64,000 nt of DNA from positions 4,746,255-4,810,254 of the forward strand of contig NZ_CP086068.1 of assembly GCF_020783335.1 (NCBI RefSeq). The letters run 5' to 3'. Made by a program: the position numbers and the translations under genes. This stretch comes from Mucilaginibacter daejeonensis (GTDB taxonomy: Bacteria > Bacteroidota > Bacteroidia > Sphingobacteriales > Sphingobacteriaceae). Shown one piece after another: positions 43,839 through 52,826 of this stretch; the first letter of the stretch is position 1; every line of letters begins with the position of its first letter. The notes under the pieces are model-generated. The model was not told the origin of the DNA. It saw only the letters and a list, made by a program, of their open reading frames with translations, and did no database searches.

Positions 43839-46800
43839 TTAGCTCTTTTTCACGAACACGGCCCGGTACTTTTTGATATAGTCGGACGGGTTCATGCCGA
43901 ACACATTGTTGAACTGTTTTCTGAAGTACTTCACGTCCATGATCCCCACGTGGAATGATATCTCGCTGATGGTCATATTGGTATCGATCATCAACTCGGC
44001 CGCCTTGCGCAAACGGATGAACCGGACAAAACCAGAAATGGACAAGCCCGACATCAGCTTCACTTTGCGGTAAAGGTTAGATCGACTCATACCTATCTCA
44101 CTGGTAAAGGTAACGATGTTGAAATCTTCCTCGGCTATGTGATCGTTCACGATGCGGATACACTCTTTCAGGAACTCTTGGTATTCAGGTGATACCTTGA
44201 GGTCCTGCTTTTTAAGCGTTACCTCGTTGTAGAAGTATTGTTGCAGGGTGTTCCGGTTCTTGAGCAGGGTCTTTACCCGGGCCATCAGCATTTCGCGCTC
44301 GAACGGCTTGGTCAGGTAATCATCGGCACCGGTCTGCGCGGCGGTGAGGCGCATCTGATCATCAGTAATGGCCGTGAGCAGGATCACCGGGATGTGCGAG
44401 TATTTTGGATCGGCCTTGATCTGGGCGCAAAGCTCCACCCCGTTCTTGCCATCCATCATAATGTCGGTCACCACCAGGTCGGGCGAATACTTCACAATGG
44501 CTTCGTAACCTTTTTCGGCGTTGGATGCGGTGTACACCTGGTATTCCTCTTTAAGTACCGATTGTATGTACTCACGCAAATGGGTGTTATCTTCAACCAC
44601 CAGTACGCTGTGCCGGTTATCGGTCCAGTTCTCCGGTTGGTCGCATTCGTCATAGCTGTCGTCGGCAGGGCGGTCCATCACCGGTTCGGTCACTATTATG
44701 GGCTGCAACGGTTGCTGCGCCGATGGCACAGGCGTGCGTGGTAACAGTACCTCAAAAGTAGCACCCTGACCCTCGGTAGAGCGATAGGTGAGCGACCCAT
44801 GATGCGCTTCAACATAGGTCTTTGCCAGGTAAAGCCCTATACCGAAACCCGACTTATTGGCCGTGGCTGGGCCGGGCCCGCGGAAATAACGGTCGAAGAT
44901 ACGATCACCCACGCCGGCCGGTATGCCCGGCCCGGTATCCGCCACTCGCAGGCCGATCTGCTGCTCGTTGCAAAATATGGTCACCTTAACATCGGCACCC
45001 TCGGGCGAGTATTTGATCGCGTTGGAGTACAGATTATTGATCACCACCTCCAGTTGGGCTGGGTCGGCATTGATCAGCGCATCCTCACACTCATCGGTCA
45101 GTTGGTAGTTAAGCCGCTTCATTTCGGCCTCTTTAACGAAGTTATTGAACAACTCGCGGCACAGCACCTTAAAGTTCACTACCGTAAGCACCGGCGCGGT
45201 GTCTTGCTGGCCAATGCTTTTGAAGGCCAGCAACTGATCGATCAGTTTCAATAACTTTTGCGCATTGGTGTATACCAGTTCAAGCCCGTTCTTTTCGGTG
45301 AGCGGTATTCGCTTCTGTAAACTGTCTTTAAGCGGGTTCACGATCAGGGTGATCGGTGTCCTGAACTCGTGCGATACATTGGTAAAGAACGCCGTTTTAC
45401 GTTCGTTCAGCTCTTTTTCTTTTTCGGCGCTGGCATTGGCCAGTTCAACTTCATGCTCCAGGCGGGCCTTATTTACCCGGTAGCGGTTGTACAGGTAGAT
45501 GCTTACTGAGATACCCACCAAGTAAAAAAGGTACGCCCAGATGGTACGGTAGAACGGCGGTAAGATCACCACCGTGAGCAATACCCGGTCAGGGCCCCAG
45601 TTGCCCGAGGCATCGCTCCGTTTCACATGCAGGTAGTAGGTACCCTCATGCAAATGGCTGTAGCTCACCGGATCGGACGAGGTAGTGACCGACCAGTCCT
45701 TATCCCAATTCTCGAGGAAGTAGGCGTATTTGGCCTTACCCGAGCGCGAAAGGTCTACCGAGGAAAAGCTAACCGATAGATCTGCTTTTTGATACGGCAC
45801 CTCCACCTCATCGATACCGGTGCGGTTAAAGCCTTTCACGTACTTACTGCCGGATGTGACCACCTTATTATCGACCTTGATAGAGGTGAGATATACCAGC
45901 ACCGGCGGCTTGGGCTTGTAGTTGATACTATCAGGGTCGAACCGCGTAAAACCGCCTATACCACCAAAGAGCATCTCGCCGCTTTTGAGCTTAAGCGCCG
46001 CATTGTACGAGAACTGGTCGCTTTGCAAACCGTTCTCCCGGTAAAAATTACGGAACTTTTGGGTACGCGGGTCAAAGCAGGATAGTCCACCAAAGGTGCT
46101 CATCCACAGCTTGCCATTTTTATCCTCCAATATACTTAATACCGAATTGTTGCAAAGTCCGTTGGCATCCGTGTACTGCTTAAGCACCTGGCCTTTATCA
46201 CGATCGAACAAGATGAGACCGCCCCCTTCGGTACCTATCCAAAACCGGTGGCGAGCATCCTCATGCAGCGCCCGTATGGGCTTGCCCACATCATAGAAAC
46301 GGTGGTCCTGATTGTTACGATCCATGCGGCTCAGGAAGTGAGCGTTAGCTGCCCAAAGCTCATGGTGGCTGTCTTCCATGAACGCCACCATGTTATTAAA
46401 GTCGTTATTGAATTGCTTAAAGCGGTCGTCTTTACGGTCGTAATAGAATACACTGCCACCAAAGGTAGTTGCCCATAGCTTCTGTTCATGGTCCTCATAC
46501 AACAGCCAAACGTAGTTGCTCGCCTCATTAGAGGGCGATACACACTGATACTTTTTGAACTTACCCGTACGTGGGTCAAATCTATTGATACCAGCCCCAT
46601 AAGTAGCTGTCCAAAGGCCGCCGTAAGCATCGGTCAGGATACTGGTGACCAGGTTACTGCTTAATGAGCCCGCATCACCTGCAACGTGCACGTAAGCTTT
46701 GGCTTCGCGCGTTACGGGGTCCCAGCTATTCATCCCACCGCCGTCAGTACCTACCCATAACACGCCCTTTTGGTCCTCGCTAAAAGCGGATACGTACGGG

Positions 46801-47876
46801 TAGATCAGGCTGTTCTTGTTCTGTGGGTCGTGGGTAACGGCATGGAAATATTGGTCGTTATTATCGATGATGTTGATGCCGCCCTTTAGCGTGCCTATCC
46901 AAACACGGCGTTCATTATCCTGAAACAAGGCAGGCACGATCTCGCTGCTGATGAAGTTGTTGCCATCCTTTGATGGATAATAATGCTGCGTGGTATGGGA
47001 GTCGAGGTCGACCCGGAAAAGGCCGTTGCTGGTGGTACCCACCCAAACCCGGCCGGGGCTTACCTGTAGTATAGAGGTCACGTCCTCATTATCCAGCGTG
47101 GAAGGGAACAGCTGCGAAGATCTGACCACCGTTCTCTGCGCCGAACGATACAAGTACAGGCCTTTACCGGTTCCGATCCAAAGGTCATTACTTGAAGCCT
47201 GAAGAGCGTTGATACTTTTCAGCCCTTTCACCACCGGCACCACCCTGTTCAGCCTAGGTACGTAAAGATAGACCCCCTCCCCATCGATCCCTACCCACAC
47301 TTGCCCTTTGGCATCAGTAACGATCGCCCTTGCATTGTAGGCGGTAGAGAGCTTTCCATCGGCCTGTACAAAAGGAATGAGGGTGGCCACGGTATCGTTA
47401 GCTGCCTGCCGCAACATGCCTATGCCGTTAGTGCCTATAAGCATGTTGCCTTGCGCATCGGCCTTCACCACGTTAACGGCATTATCGATATGGAACAGCC
47501 TTTTTGACCGGGTAGAAAGACTGTAAAGCGTGGTGAACTTGTGCGAAAAGCGGTCATATATGCCTACACCCTGGCCGGTAGCTGCCCAAATGCGTCCTTT
47601 GTTGTCCTCAGCTACCGAGTAGATATAGTTATAAGGCAAAGAGCTTTTATCGCCGAAATGATTGCGGAACGTGACGAATTGCTTGCCATCGTAACAGCTC
47701 AACCCATCGTGCGTACCGAACCACATAAAGCCGAGGTGATCCTGGAATATCGCGTTAACCGAGTTATTCGACAGGCCATCATTGATACTGATGGTTCGGA
47801 TAGGCAGCGTATGTGCACGCACTCCTTCCAATAACAGCATGCTAAAAATGATCAAGAAATAACGAACCTTGGGCAT
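43839..47876 (-). CDS. Hybrid two-component system (HTCS) sensor/regulator of the polysaccharide locus
   Basis: 1345 residues. Signal peptide, then about 14 two-bladed Reg_prop beta-propeller repeats (ISINDGLSNNSVNAIFQDHLG..., IWAATGQGVG, LWVGTDGGG and similar) up to about 690, a Y_Y_Y domain (about 690-770), and a membrane helix at about 776-798. The cytoplasmic part has HisKA (H836 in NVSHEFRTP), a HATPase domain (NNLYSNAIKYSPEG, GFGIGLYLA), a receiver with D1138 in VVTDIMMDG, and an AraC-type HTH (about 1240-1340). It senses a glycan fragment in the periplasm and activates utilisation genes in one polypeptide. It is divergent from the GH16 gene and close to susCD; repeated candidate binding sites lie at both promoters. 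Confidence 0.96.
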   Translation of the reverse strand: MPKVRYFLIIFSMLLLEGVRAHTLPIRTISINDGLSNNSVNAIFQDHLGFMWFGTHDGLSCYDGKQFVTFRNHFGDKSSLPYNYIYSVAEDNKGRIWAATGQGVGIYDRFSHKFTTLYSLSTRSKRLFHIDNAVNVVKADAQGNMLIGTNGIGMLRQAANDTVATLIPFVQADGKLSTAYNARAIVTDAKGQVWVGIDGEGVYLYVPRLNRVVPVVKGLKSINALQASSNDLWIGTGKGLYLYRSAQRTVVRSSQLFPSTLDNEDVTSILQVSPGRVWVGTTSNGLFRVDLDSHTTQHYYPSKDGNNFISSEIVPALFQDNERRVWIGTLKGGINIIDNNDQYFHAVTHDPQNKNSLIYPYVSAFSEDQKGVLWVGTDGGGMNSWDPVTREAKAYVHVAGDAGSLSSNLVTSILTDAYGGLWTATYGAGINRFDPRTGKFKKYQCVSPSNEASNYVWLLYEDHEQKLWATTFGGSVFYYDRKDDRFKQFNNDFNNMVAFMEDSHHELWAANAHFLSRMDRNNQDHRFYDVGKPIRALHEDARHRFWIGTEGGGLILFDRDKGQVLKQYTDANGLCNNSVLSILEDKNGKLWMSTFGGLSCFDPRTQKFRNFYRENGLQSDQFSYNAALKLKSGEMLFGGIGGFTRFDPDSINYKPKPPVLVYLTSIKVDNKVVTSGSKYVKGFNRTGIDEVEVPYQKADLSVSFSSVDLSRSGKAKYAYFLENWDKDWSVTTSSDPVSYSHLHEGTYYLHVKRSDASGNWGPDRVLLTVVILPPFYRTIWAYLFYLVGISVSIYLYNRYRVNKARLEHEVELANASAEKEKELNERKTAFFTNVSHEFRTPITLIVNPLKDSLQKRIPLTEKNGLELVYTNAQKLLKLIDQLLAFKSIGQQDTAPVLTVVNFKVLCRELFNNFVKEAEMKRLNYQLTDECEDALINADPAQLEVVINNLYSNAIKYSPEGADVKVTIFCNEQQIGLRVADTGPGIPAGVGDRIFDRYFRGPGPATANKSGFGIGLYLAKTYVEAHHGSLTYRSTEGQGATFEVLLPRTPVPSAQQPLQPIIVTEPVMDRPADDSYDECDQPENWTDNRHSVLVVEDNTHLREYIQSVLKEEYQVYTASNAEKGYEAIVKYSPDLVVTDIMMDGKNGVELCAQIKADPKYSHIPVILLTAITDDQMRLTAAQTGADDYLTKPFEREMLMARVKTLLKNRNTLQQYFYNEVTLKKQDLKVSPEYQEFLKECIRIVNDHIAEEDFNIVTFTSEIGMSRSNLYRKVKLMSGLSISGFVRFIRLRKAAELMIDTNMTISEISFHVGIMDVKYFRKQFNNVFGMNPSDYIKKYRAVFVKKS

Positions 47877-47987
47877 ATTCCCTGAGTGATGAATTGGTCT
47901 GAAATAAATGACCTAAAGTTACTGGATCTGCCGATAAAATTAAGCGTTAACCTAAATTGAGTTGGTTTGTTGGCCACAAAACCCCGC

Positions 47988-48020
47988 TTGGACGATTTAC
48001 CCCCTACAAAAGGAAGATTT
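47988..48020. promoter_or_regulatory. Candidate HTCS binding site at the GH16/HTCS promoter
   Basis: TTGGACGATTTACCCCCT (47988-48005) with a second half GGAAGATTT at 48012-48020. The two GGA(C/A)GATTT cores are 22 bp apart, two helix turns, as expected for an AraC-type dimer. A near-identical site lies upstream of susC. Confidence 0.65.
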
Positions 48021-48115
48021 GACCCTCCTGTATCCGGATACATTTTTGGTCTTTAGGGTTGTGACCGGTCGGCGCCTTACGGCTTATACTTACCGGACAT
48101 TTTGATCCACTCCTG

Positions 48116-48970
48116 ATGATAGCTTACTCCAAGATATTGACCGTTGGCCTGGCGCTGACCGCCTTTGCACTGAGCGGCCTCCAAGCCCAAACCAAGCCCG
48201 ATCACAAAGGCTACCGCCTGGTATGGAGCGATGAGTTCGAGCGTGACGGCCTACCCGATACCGCCAATTGGCAATATGAAAAGGGTTTTGTGCGCAATCA
48301 TGAGCTACAGTGGTACCAACCGCAAAATGCTTACTGTAAGAACGGCAAGCTGATCATTGAAGCGCAAAAGGTACACCTGCCTAACCCGCTTTACGTACCC
48401 CAAAGCACCGACTGGCGCACCAGCCGCGAATTTATCGAATACACATCGGCCAGTTTGAATACCCGCCATGCCCACAGCTGGCAGTACGGGCGCATGGAGA
48501 TGCGTGCCCGTATCGACACCGCCGCGGGTTTATGGCCGGCTTTCTGGACTCTGGGCGTAAAAGGCCAGTGGCCATCCAACGGCGAGATCGACATCATGGA
48601 GTATTACAGAGGTATGCTGCTGGCCAACATCGCTTGTGGTACGGCTACGGCTTACAAGGCCAAATGGTACAGCACTGATAAACCGATCAGCGCCCTGGGC
48701 GGCAAGGAGTGGAGCAAAAAATTCCATAACTGGCGCATGGACTGGGATGAGAACGAGATCAGCCTGTATGTAGATGATATCCTCCTCAACCGCGTGGCCT
48801 TGAAGGATCTGATGAACCAGGACGGCACCGGGATCAATCCTTTTAAACAGCCGCACTATATATTGTTGAACCTGGCTTTAGGCGGCGACAACGGCGGCGA
48901 TCCAAGCCGCACCACTTTTCCGCGTAAATACGAGATAGAATACGTAAAGACTTACCAAAAAATTAATTGA
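48116..48970 (+). CDS. GH16-family endo-glycosidase (beta-glucanase/galactanase type)
   Basis: 284 residues with a signal peptide (to about 24, ending LQAQ). A single GH16 jelly-roll domain with the catalytic signature GEIDIMEYY (156-164): E157 nucleophile, D159 assisting, E162 acid/base. The regular ExDxxE form is kept, with one residue between D and the final part as in laminarinase-type GH16 with beta-bulge (E-I-D-I-M-E). W-rich subsite residues are visible (W538-type strand FWTLGVKGQWPSNG). Exported, no lipobox, so probably periplasmic or secreted. First gene of a unit with the GH2 gene 75 bp downstream, under HTCS control. Substrate beta-1,3/1,4-glucan or galactan cannot be decided. Confidence 0.92.
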   Translation: MIAYSKILTVGLALTAFALSGLQAQTKPDHKGYRLVWSDEFERDGLPDTANWQYEKGFVRNHELQWYQPQNAYCKNGKLIIEAQKVHLPNPLYVPQSTDWRTSREFIEYTSASLNTRHAHSWQYGRMEMRARIDTAAGLWPAFWTLGVKGQWPSNGEIDIMEYYRGMLLANIACGTATAYKAKWYSTDKPISALGGKEWSKKFHNWRMDWDENEISLYVDDILLNRVALKDLMNQDGTGINPFKQPHYILLNLALGGDNGGDPSRTTFPRKYEIEYVKTYQKIN

Positions 48971-49045
48971 CCTTTACCACGCCCTTCCATATCGGTATAT
49001 GTGGCCGCTGTTGAACAGCAGGGCCGTGTACCACATTAGCAGCAC

Positions 49046-52000
49046 ATGAGAAAGTTCCTATTTATATTTTGCTTGATCGGAAGCATTGCAAATGCCCAGA
49101 ACAAGCGCAACGATTGGGAAGACCCCACATCGGTAGACTGGCACAAAGAAAAGGCCCATGCATCGTTCATGCTTTACAACAACATGAAAGATGCACTGGC
49201 CGATGACGAAAAACGGTCAGACCATTACCGCTCGCTTAACGGCAACTGGAAGTTCCAGTATGTGGACAAGCCATCACAACGGATGAAGGATTTTTACCGC
49301 ACCGACCTTGATGATTCGCGCTGGAGCACCATACCGGTGCCTTCTAACTGGGAATTGAAAGGTTTTGGCATCCCGATCTACACCAATATCACTTACCCGC
49401 ACTTACGCCAGCCACCGCTGATCGGCGAGAACGATCCGGTAGGTACTTATCGCCGTACGTTCAGCGTACCGGCCAATTGGAAAGGCCAGCAGGTGTTGCT
49501 TCACTTTGGTTCGATATCGGGCTGTGCTTACGTTTATGTGAACGGTAAAAAGGTGGGCATGTCTAAAGTGGCCAAGTCACCTGCCGAGTTCAATATCACC
49601 AAATATCTTAAGCCGGGCAACAATCAACTGGCGGTACAGGTGTTCCGCTGGCATGATGGCAGCTACCTGGAAGACCAGGATTTTTGGCGTTTAAGCGGCA
49701 TAGAGCGTGATGTGTTCCTGTACGCCATGCCTGAAAAGACCATCTGGGACATGTTCCTGCACCCTGGTTTGGATGGCCAATACAAAAATGGCTTGTTCGC
49801 GGCTGAGGTCACCCTGCGTTCTTTTGATAAGAATAGCCCGGCACGCGGATCTGTGACCGTTGAGATCAAAGACAAAGCCGGCAAGAACGTGTTCACCCAA
49901 ACACGTAATGTTACCGGAGGTAAGGATAGCATGCAAGTGCTCAACTTTGCCGGTACCGTTACCGACCCGCTTAAATGGAGCGCCGAGAGCCCTAACCTGT
50001 ATAACTGCGTGGTGACCTACCATAACGGCAAGCAAGACCAGATCACTAATACCAAGATCGGTTTCCGCACGGTCGAGATCAAAGGCTCACAATTGATGGT
50101 GAACGGTATGCCTATCCTGGTAAAAGGGGTGAACCGCCACGAACATGATGATGTGACCGGTCACGTACCCGTACGCGCCACTATGTTGAAGGATATCAAG
50201 CTGATGAAGCAGTTCAACATCAATGCGGTACGTACCAGCCACTACCCTAATGACCCCGAATGGTACAAGCTGTGCGATCAGTACGGTCTTTACCTGGTAG
50301 ATGAGGCCAACATCGAAACGCATGGTATGGGTGCCGAGTTCCAGTCATGGTTCGATCATGCTAAACACCCGGCCTACCTGCCCGAATGGGCTCCGGCGCA
50401 CATCGATCGTACGGTACGGTTGGTGGAGCGCGATAAGAACCACCCATCGGTGATCATCTGGTCGTTAGGTAACGAGTGCGGTAACGGTCCGGTGTTCCAT
50501 GATACTTATAAATGGATCAAAGGCCGCGACAACAGCCGCCCGGTACAATTCGAGCAGGCCGGTGAGGATGTTAATACCGATATCGTGTGTCCGATGTATC
50601 CAAGCATCAGCAACATGAAGAACTACGCCGCTGCCGATAAGGCCCGCCCGTACATCATGTGCGAGTATGCGCATGCGATGGGTAACAGCAACGGTAACTT
50701 CCAGGAATATTGGGACATTATCTCGTCAAGCAAGCACATGCAAGGCGGCTTTATCTGGGATTGGGTAGATCAAGGCATCAAGGCCATCAACTCCAATAAA
50801 GATACTTACTGGGCCTACGGCGGTGACCTTGGTGGTTTCCACCTGCAAAATGACGAGAACGGTGTGGCCGACGGCATTTTGAGTGCCGACCGCACGCCAG
50901 ATCCGGGCGCTTATGAGGTAAAAAAGGTTTACCAGAACGTACTATTCACTTCGACCGACCCGTTGAGCGGCAAGTTCGATATCAGCAATAAGTTCGATTT
51001 CACTGATCTGGACCAGTATAACTTTAATTGGAAAATATACAAGAACGGTACGCTGTTCAAGGAAGGCCAATTCGATGTAGCCTTAGCTCCGCATCAGCAA
51101 AAACAGATACAACTGCCATTGACCTTACCTAACGTTGAGGCAAATGACGAGTATTTTGTGACCCTGAGCGCAACCACTAAAAAGGCCACAGAGATGATAC
51201 CCGCCGGCCATGTTATAGCCGAAGAGCAATTCAAGCTAAAAGGCGATCACTTTACTAATATGGCTACGGCTAAAGGCAAGCTAACCGTTAAAATGAGCGA
51301 CAAGACGATGTCGTTCACGGCGGAGAACAAGGTGAGCGGCGAATTTGACCTGGCATCAGGAAGGCTGATCAAGCTTACCGGCCCAACTGGCCAAATGATC
51401 AGGCAGTTACCTGAACCCTATTTTTGGCGTGCCCCTACCGATAACGATTTTGGTAACAACATGCCCGAGCGTTTAGGTATATGGCGCAATGCTCATGCTA
51501 ACAACATGGTCAAAGACGTTGATGTGAGCAAACCTGATGAGGATGGCGTTAACGTGACCGTTAAGTCGATACTGGCCGGGGTAGATGTACCTTACAAAAT
51601 AGTTTACCATGTCAACAATGATGGCTCGATCAAAGTGACCGCATCAATGGATATGACCGGACGCGACCTGCCTGAATTGCCTCGCTTTGGTATGCGCATG
51701 CGCCTGTGGGGTGGTTATGACCGTTTGACCTATTATGGCCGCGGCCCTTGGGAGAACTACAGCGACCGTCATGACGCTTCGTTTGTAGGCCTGTACTCTG
51801 ATTCAGTAAAGAACCAGTATTACCGTGGCTATATACGCCCTCAAGAGAGCGGTTACAAGACCGATGTGAGATGGTTAAAACTGACCAACGGACAGGGCCA
51901 AAGCATCAAGATAGAAGGTGCCCAACCGATCTGCTTTAGTGCCTTGAACGTATCTACCGAGGATCTGGATCCTGGTCTGTCAAAAAAACAACAGCACCCT

Positions 52001-52162
52001 ACCGATCTGCAATACAGCAACAACACCTACCTGAACATTGACCTCGCCCAACGTGGCGTAGGTGGCGATGACAGCTGGGGCGCTCTGCCGCACAAGCCGT
52101 ACCGCCTGCTTGATAAAAAGTATAGCTATACCTATACCCTGAGCCTGGAAGACAAACGTTGA
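49046..52162 (+). CDS. GH2-family beta-galactosidase (LacZ-type)
   Basis: 1038 residues. Short signal peptide (MRKFLFIFCLIGSIANAQ), then the sugar-binding jelly roll (about 45-220), immunoglobulin-like domain, TIM-barrel, second immunoglobulin-like domain and C-terminal Bgal_small_N domain (about 760-1035). Acid/base E477 in SLGNECGNG and nucleophile E540 in IMCEYAHAMGN match LacZ. The protein is exported, unlike E. coli LacZ, and acts in the periplasm on oligosaccharides taken in by the neighbouring SusCD (inference). It lies 75 bp after GH16 and is followed by two hairpins. The C-terminus YTLSLEDKR is complete. Confidence 0.94.
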   Translation: MRKFLFIFCLIGSIANAQNKRNDWEDPTSVDWHKEKAHASFMLYNNMKDALADDEKRSDHYRSLNGNWKFQYVDKPSQRMKDFYRTDLDDSRWSTIPVPSNWELKGFGIPIYTNITYPHLRQPPLIGENDPVGTYRRTFSVPANWKGQQVLLHFGSISGCAYVYVNGKKVGMSKVAKSPAEFNITKYLKPGNNQLAVQVFRWHDGSYLEDQDFWRLSGIERDVFLYAMPEKTIWDMFLHPGLDGQYKNGLFAAEVTLRSFDKNSPARGSVTVEIKDKAGKNVFTQTRNVTGGKDSMQVLNFAGTVTDPLKWSAESPNLYNCVVTYHNGKQDQITNTKIGFRTVEIKGSQLMVNGMPILVKGVNRHEHDDVTGHVPVRATMLKDIKLMKQFNINAVRTSHYPNDPEWYKLCDQYGLYLVDEANIETHGMGAEFQSWFDHAKHPAYLPEWAPAHIDRTVRLVERDKNHPSVIIWSLGNECGNGPVFHDTYKWIKGRDNSRPVQFEQAGEDVNTDIVCPMYPSISNMKNYAAADKARPYIMCEYAHAMGNSNGNFQEYWDIISSSKHMQGGFIWDWVDQGIKAINSNKDTYWAYGGDLGGFHLQNDENGVADGILSADRTPDPGAYEVKKVYQNVLFTSTDPLSGKFDISNKFDFTDLDQYNFNWKIYKNGTLFKEGQFDVALAPHQQKQIQLPLTLPNVEANDEYFVTLSATTKKATEMIPAGHVIAEEQFKLKGDHFTNMATAKGKLTVKMSDKTMSFTAENKVSGEFDLASGRLIKLTGPTGQMIRQLPEPYFWRAPTDNDFGNNMPERLGIWRNAHANNMVKDVDVSKPDEDGVNVTVKSILAGVDVPYKIVYHVNNDGSIKVTASMDMTGRDLPELPRFGMRMRLWGGYDRLTYYGRGPWENYSDRHDASFVGLYSDSVKNQYYRGYIRPQESGYKTDVRWLKLTNGQGQSIKIEGAQPICFSALNVSTEDLDPGLSKKQQHPTDLQYSNNTYLNIDLAQRGVGGDDSWGALPHKPYRLLDKKYSYTYTLSLEDKR

Positions 52163-52174
52163 TCCAAGCCTGAA

Positions 52175-52208
52175 CACCACCGCGCGGCGCGTCACCCGCC
52201 GCGTGGTG
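52175..52208 (+). terminator. GC-rich hairpin after the GH2 gene
   Basis: CACCAC...GCGGCG stem with a 3-nt bulge and the matching CGCCGCGTGGTG (52197-52208). No T run follows, so it may stabilise the 3' end rather than terminate. Confidence 0.5.
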
Positions 52209-52246
52209 AGTTACTTTAATGTGTGTGACCTTGTTGATCCAATTAA

Positions 52247-52291
52247 GAGCCTGACCGTAAAGTTCATCAAAACTTTATGATCAGGCTCTTT
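52247..52291 (+). terminator. Terminator of the GH16-GH2 unit
   Basis: Outer stem GAGCCTGA (52247-52254) with TCAGGCTC (52281-52288), inner stem TAAAGTT/AACTTTA, followed by TTTCT. Confidence 0.8.
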
Positions 52292-52826
52292 CTATTTCAC
52301 ATAGTGCTCATGCACTTGGCCCAGCAACTTGCCGGCAGCAAATATTTGACGCTCCTTAGCCCTTTACGACTAATTTGTTAAAATCCTGCATGCCGTTGGT
52401 AAAAAATGGGTGACAGAGCTTTATTTGGACAGTTTACCCCCTCTATCTGGACGATTCGATACCCTATCGAAGCCCCCACTACTCAGTATTTTCGTTAACG
52501 CTCATATCTAGTAGAGCAAGCTAACAAAACTATAAACCCCTATTTTATGATGACCGATTTACCAAAACGATCTTCCTTATAAACTCCCGGCTGAGTTAAG
52601 TTTGTAGCTCAGAGCTATGGAACTTGAGTAACCACTCAAATGACATTACTTGTAGCTCAGCCCTGTACCCTGCACATCGGCGTGCGTGGCGTGCTGCACC
52701 TCCGTCATTTATCTGATCATGCTGTCATCAGCAACAGCGATATCTCCTCGGGTCTCTACGATGTCCTCTGGATATGCAGAAGCCTGGGCTCTATGCCGCT
52801 GTTGATGGCTTAACCAATTTTTGAAC
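52292..52826 (+). other. Control region upstream of susC
   Basis: 535 bp with the HTCS-type site (52425-52457), an 11-bp direct repeat TTGTAGCTCAG (52602-52612 and 52650-52660), a hairpin TTGAGT-AACC-ACTCAA (52624-52639), and an open frame of 57 codons (52640-52813) that ends 13 bp before susC. The last is not recognised as a gene. Together they suggest a long structured leader. Confidence 0.5.
52425..52457. promoter_or_regulatory. Candidate HTCS binding site upstream of susC
   Basis: TTGGACAGTTTACCCCCT (52425-52442; 16 of 18 bases equal to the site at 47988) with a second core GGACGATTC at 52449-52457. The spacing between cores is again 22 bp. Confidence 0.65.

Noticed and set aside
44238..45254. 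Two plus-strand frames of about 150-170 codons
   Set aside because: Antisense to the kinase and receiver domains of the HTCS gene; no signal, motif or promoter.
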